From an uncultured Lachnospiraceae bacterium (lineage in GTDB: Bacteria; Bacillota; Clostridia; Lachnospirales; Lachnospiraceae), in contig CAUAFT010000003.1 in NCBI GenBank assembly GCA_958428365.1, positions 124,001 through 188,000 of the forward strand: a stretch of DNA of 64,000 nucleotides. Direction: 5' to 3'. A program made the translations under genes and the position numbers. The notes under the pieces were generated by a model. The model made no database searches, had not been told where the DNA came from, and saw only the letters and a list, made by a program, of their open reading frames with translations. Below are positions 63,572 to 64,000 of this stretch, one piece after another (the first letter of the stretch is position 1; every line of letters begins with the position of its first letter).

Positions 63572-64000
63572 TCATTTCTTTAAAAAATCAAATACATTCA
63601 TCTGCTCCCCGGCACTTTTTTCTTCGAAAGTGGATAAATATTTAAAAATCTCATTTCCATTGCTTACAATGGAGTGTTCCCTGCACCGTTCCTGAAAAAT
63701 CTTCATCAGCTCTCTGCTGTTTGGACTTGGAATCTCATATTGATTTCCATAGGAAGCAATATATTTTCCCTTTATTCCCGGAAAAGAACGATCCAACTGT
63801 TTGTAAAAATATTCCCGGTTTCCTTCCCGCAGCGTCAGCCCCATGCCAAAGCACATGATTCCGTACACTCCCGCATCCACACAGTAATCCAAAATTCCGT
63901 TCAGATTCTCCTTCGTATCATTGAGAAAAGGCAGAATCGGCGTCAGCCATACAACGGTTGGTATTCCACTGTCCTGCATGATTTTCAGGACCTCATACCG
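63572..64000 (-). CDS. radical SAM protein (SPL/Rv2578c-like), C-terminal part
   Basis: The frame is open from the window edge to 63572 (about 142 codons); the N-terminal Fe-S part lies outside. The end matches DNA-repair-lyase-type radical SAM proteins: 'VLKIMQDSGIPTVVWLTPILPF', 'GILDYCVDAGVYGIMCFGMGLTLREGNREYFY' and 'IPSPNSRELMKIFQERCREH'. The CxxxCxxC motif cannot be checked. It ends in 'EQMNVFDFLKK'. No coupling to the gene downstream is evident. Confidence 0.8.
   Translation of the reverse strand, partial: RYEVLKIMQDSGIPTVVWLTPILPFLNDTKENLNGILDYCVDAGVYGIMCFGMGLTLREGNREYFYKQLDRSFPGIKGKYIASYGNQYEIPSPNSRELMKIFQERCREHSIVSNGNEIFKYLSTFEEKSAGEQMNVFDFLKK

Noticed and set aside
1..64000. CRISPR array, rRNA operon, complete insertion sequence or replication origin
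   Set aside because: No evenly spaced direct repeats, rRNA signatures, transposase genes or DnaA-box clusters were seen.

Overview
The window looks like a chromosomal segment of a motile, fermentative Gram-positive gut anaerobe of the class Clostridia, most likely a Lachnospiraceae member. The basis is the gene content: pyruvate formate-lyase, the archaeal-type AspRS with GatCAB under a T-box, AsnA, small Lachnospiraceae-type proteins (DUF5721, DUF6142, DUF6483), flagellin with CsrA, AGGAGG ribosome-binding sites, sigma-A promoters with extended -10 boxes, and moderate GC. No species call is made. Most genes are on the minus strand.

Layout. 1-3.7 kb: edge of an AEC transporter, folA-thyA, small membrane proteins, a pdaA-like deacetylase. 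3.7-4.1 kb: a holin-like type I toxin-antitoxin (TA) locus. 4.2-9.9 kb: tRNA-Gly(GCC) and a six-gene operon (membrane GT-like protein, sugar aminotransferase, ATP-grasp, two small DMT proteins, GT2) that parallels the Arn aminosugar pathway. 10-20 kb: MCP, DegV, transglutaminase lipoprotein, M18 peptidase, DUF5721 behind a structured leader, cold-shock protein, LspA, S8 protease, a long ClpX. 20.4-25.6 kb: aspS-gatCAB behind a T-box. 25.8-29.6 kb: AraC regulator and EamA transporter, an Fst/par-like type I TA locus, asnA behind a second copy of the structured leader, and a third type I TA locus. 29.6-34.2 kb: eno and pflBA. 34.4-37.2 kb: flagellin, csrA and a self-encoded invertible DNA element. 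37.2-42.2 kb: purE, M29 peptidase, HD phosphohydrolase, small membrane proteins, pyrE. 42.5-48.4 kb: Phd with a deleted ParE, then a redox cluster with a LysR regulator. 48.5-52.5 kb: pyrCFKD. 52.6-56.8 kb: apbE, flavinylated FMN-binding proteins and a polyferredoxin (an extracellular electron-transfer type cluster). 57-64 kb: two Ig-like surface proteins and assorted small genes, ending in a partial radical SAM gene.

Most notable observation. At 36358-37140 a 31-bp site (two 9-bp arms around an asymmetric 11-bp spacer) occurs twice in inverted orientation. The two copies flank a 193-aa FimB/FimE-like tyrosine recombinase. Inside the segment, beside the right repeat, is a near-perfect sigma-28 promoter (TAAAGTTT-N11-ACCGATAT) pointing away from flagellin. 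Inversion would aim it at csrA, which starts 32 bp beyond the left repeat, and then at flagellin. I infer a self-encoded phase switch for csrA-flagellin, shown here in the OFF orientation.

Other system-level signals: three type I TA loci too small for ordinary gene calling, two with the same layout and 5'-3' pairing; one leader RNA shared by asnA and the DUF5721 gene; and a shared TTAGTT-N2-AACTAA operator at the eno, pflBA and surface-protein promoters.
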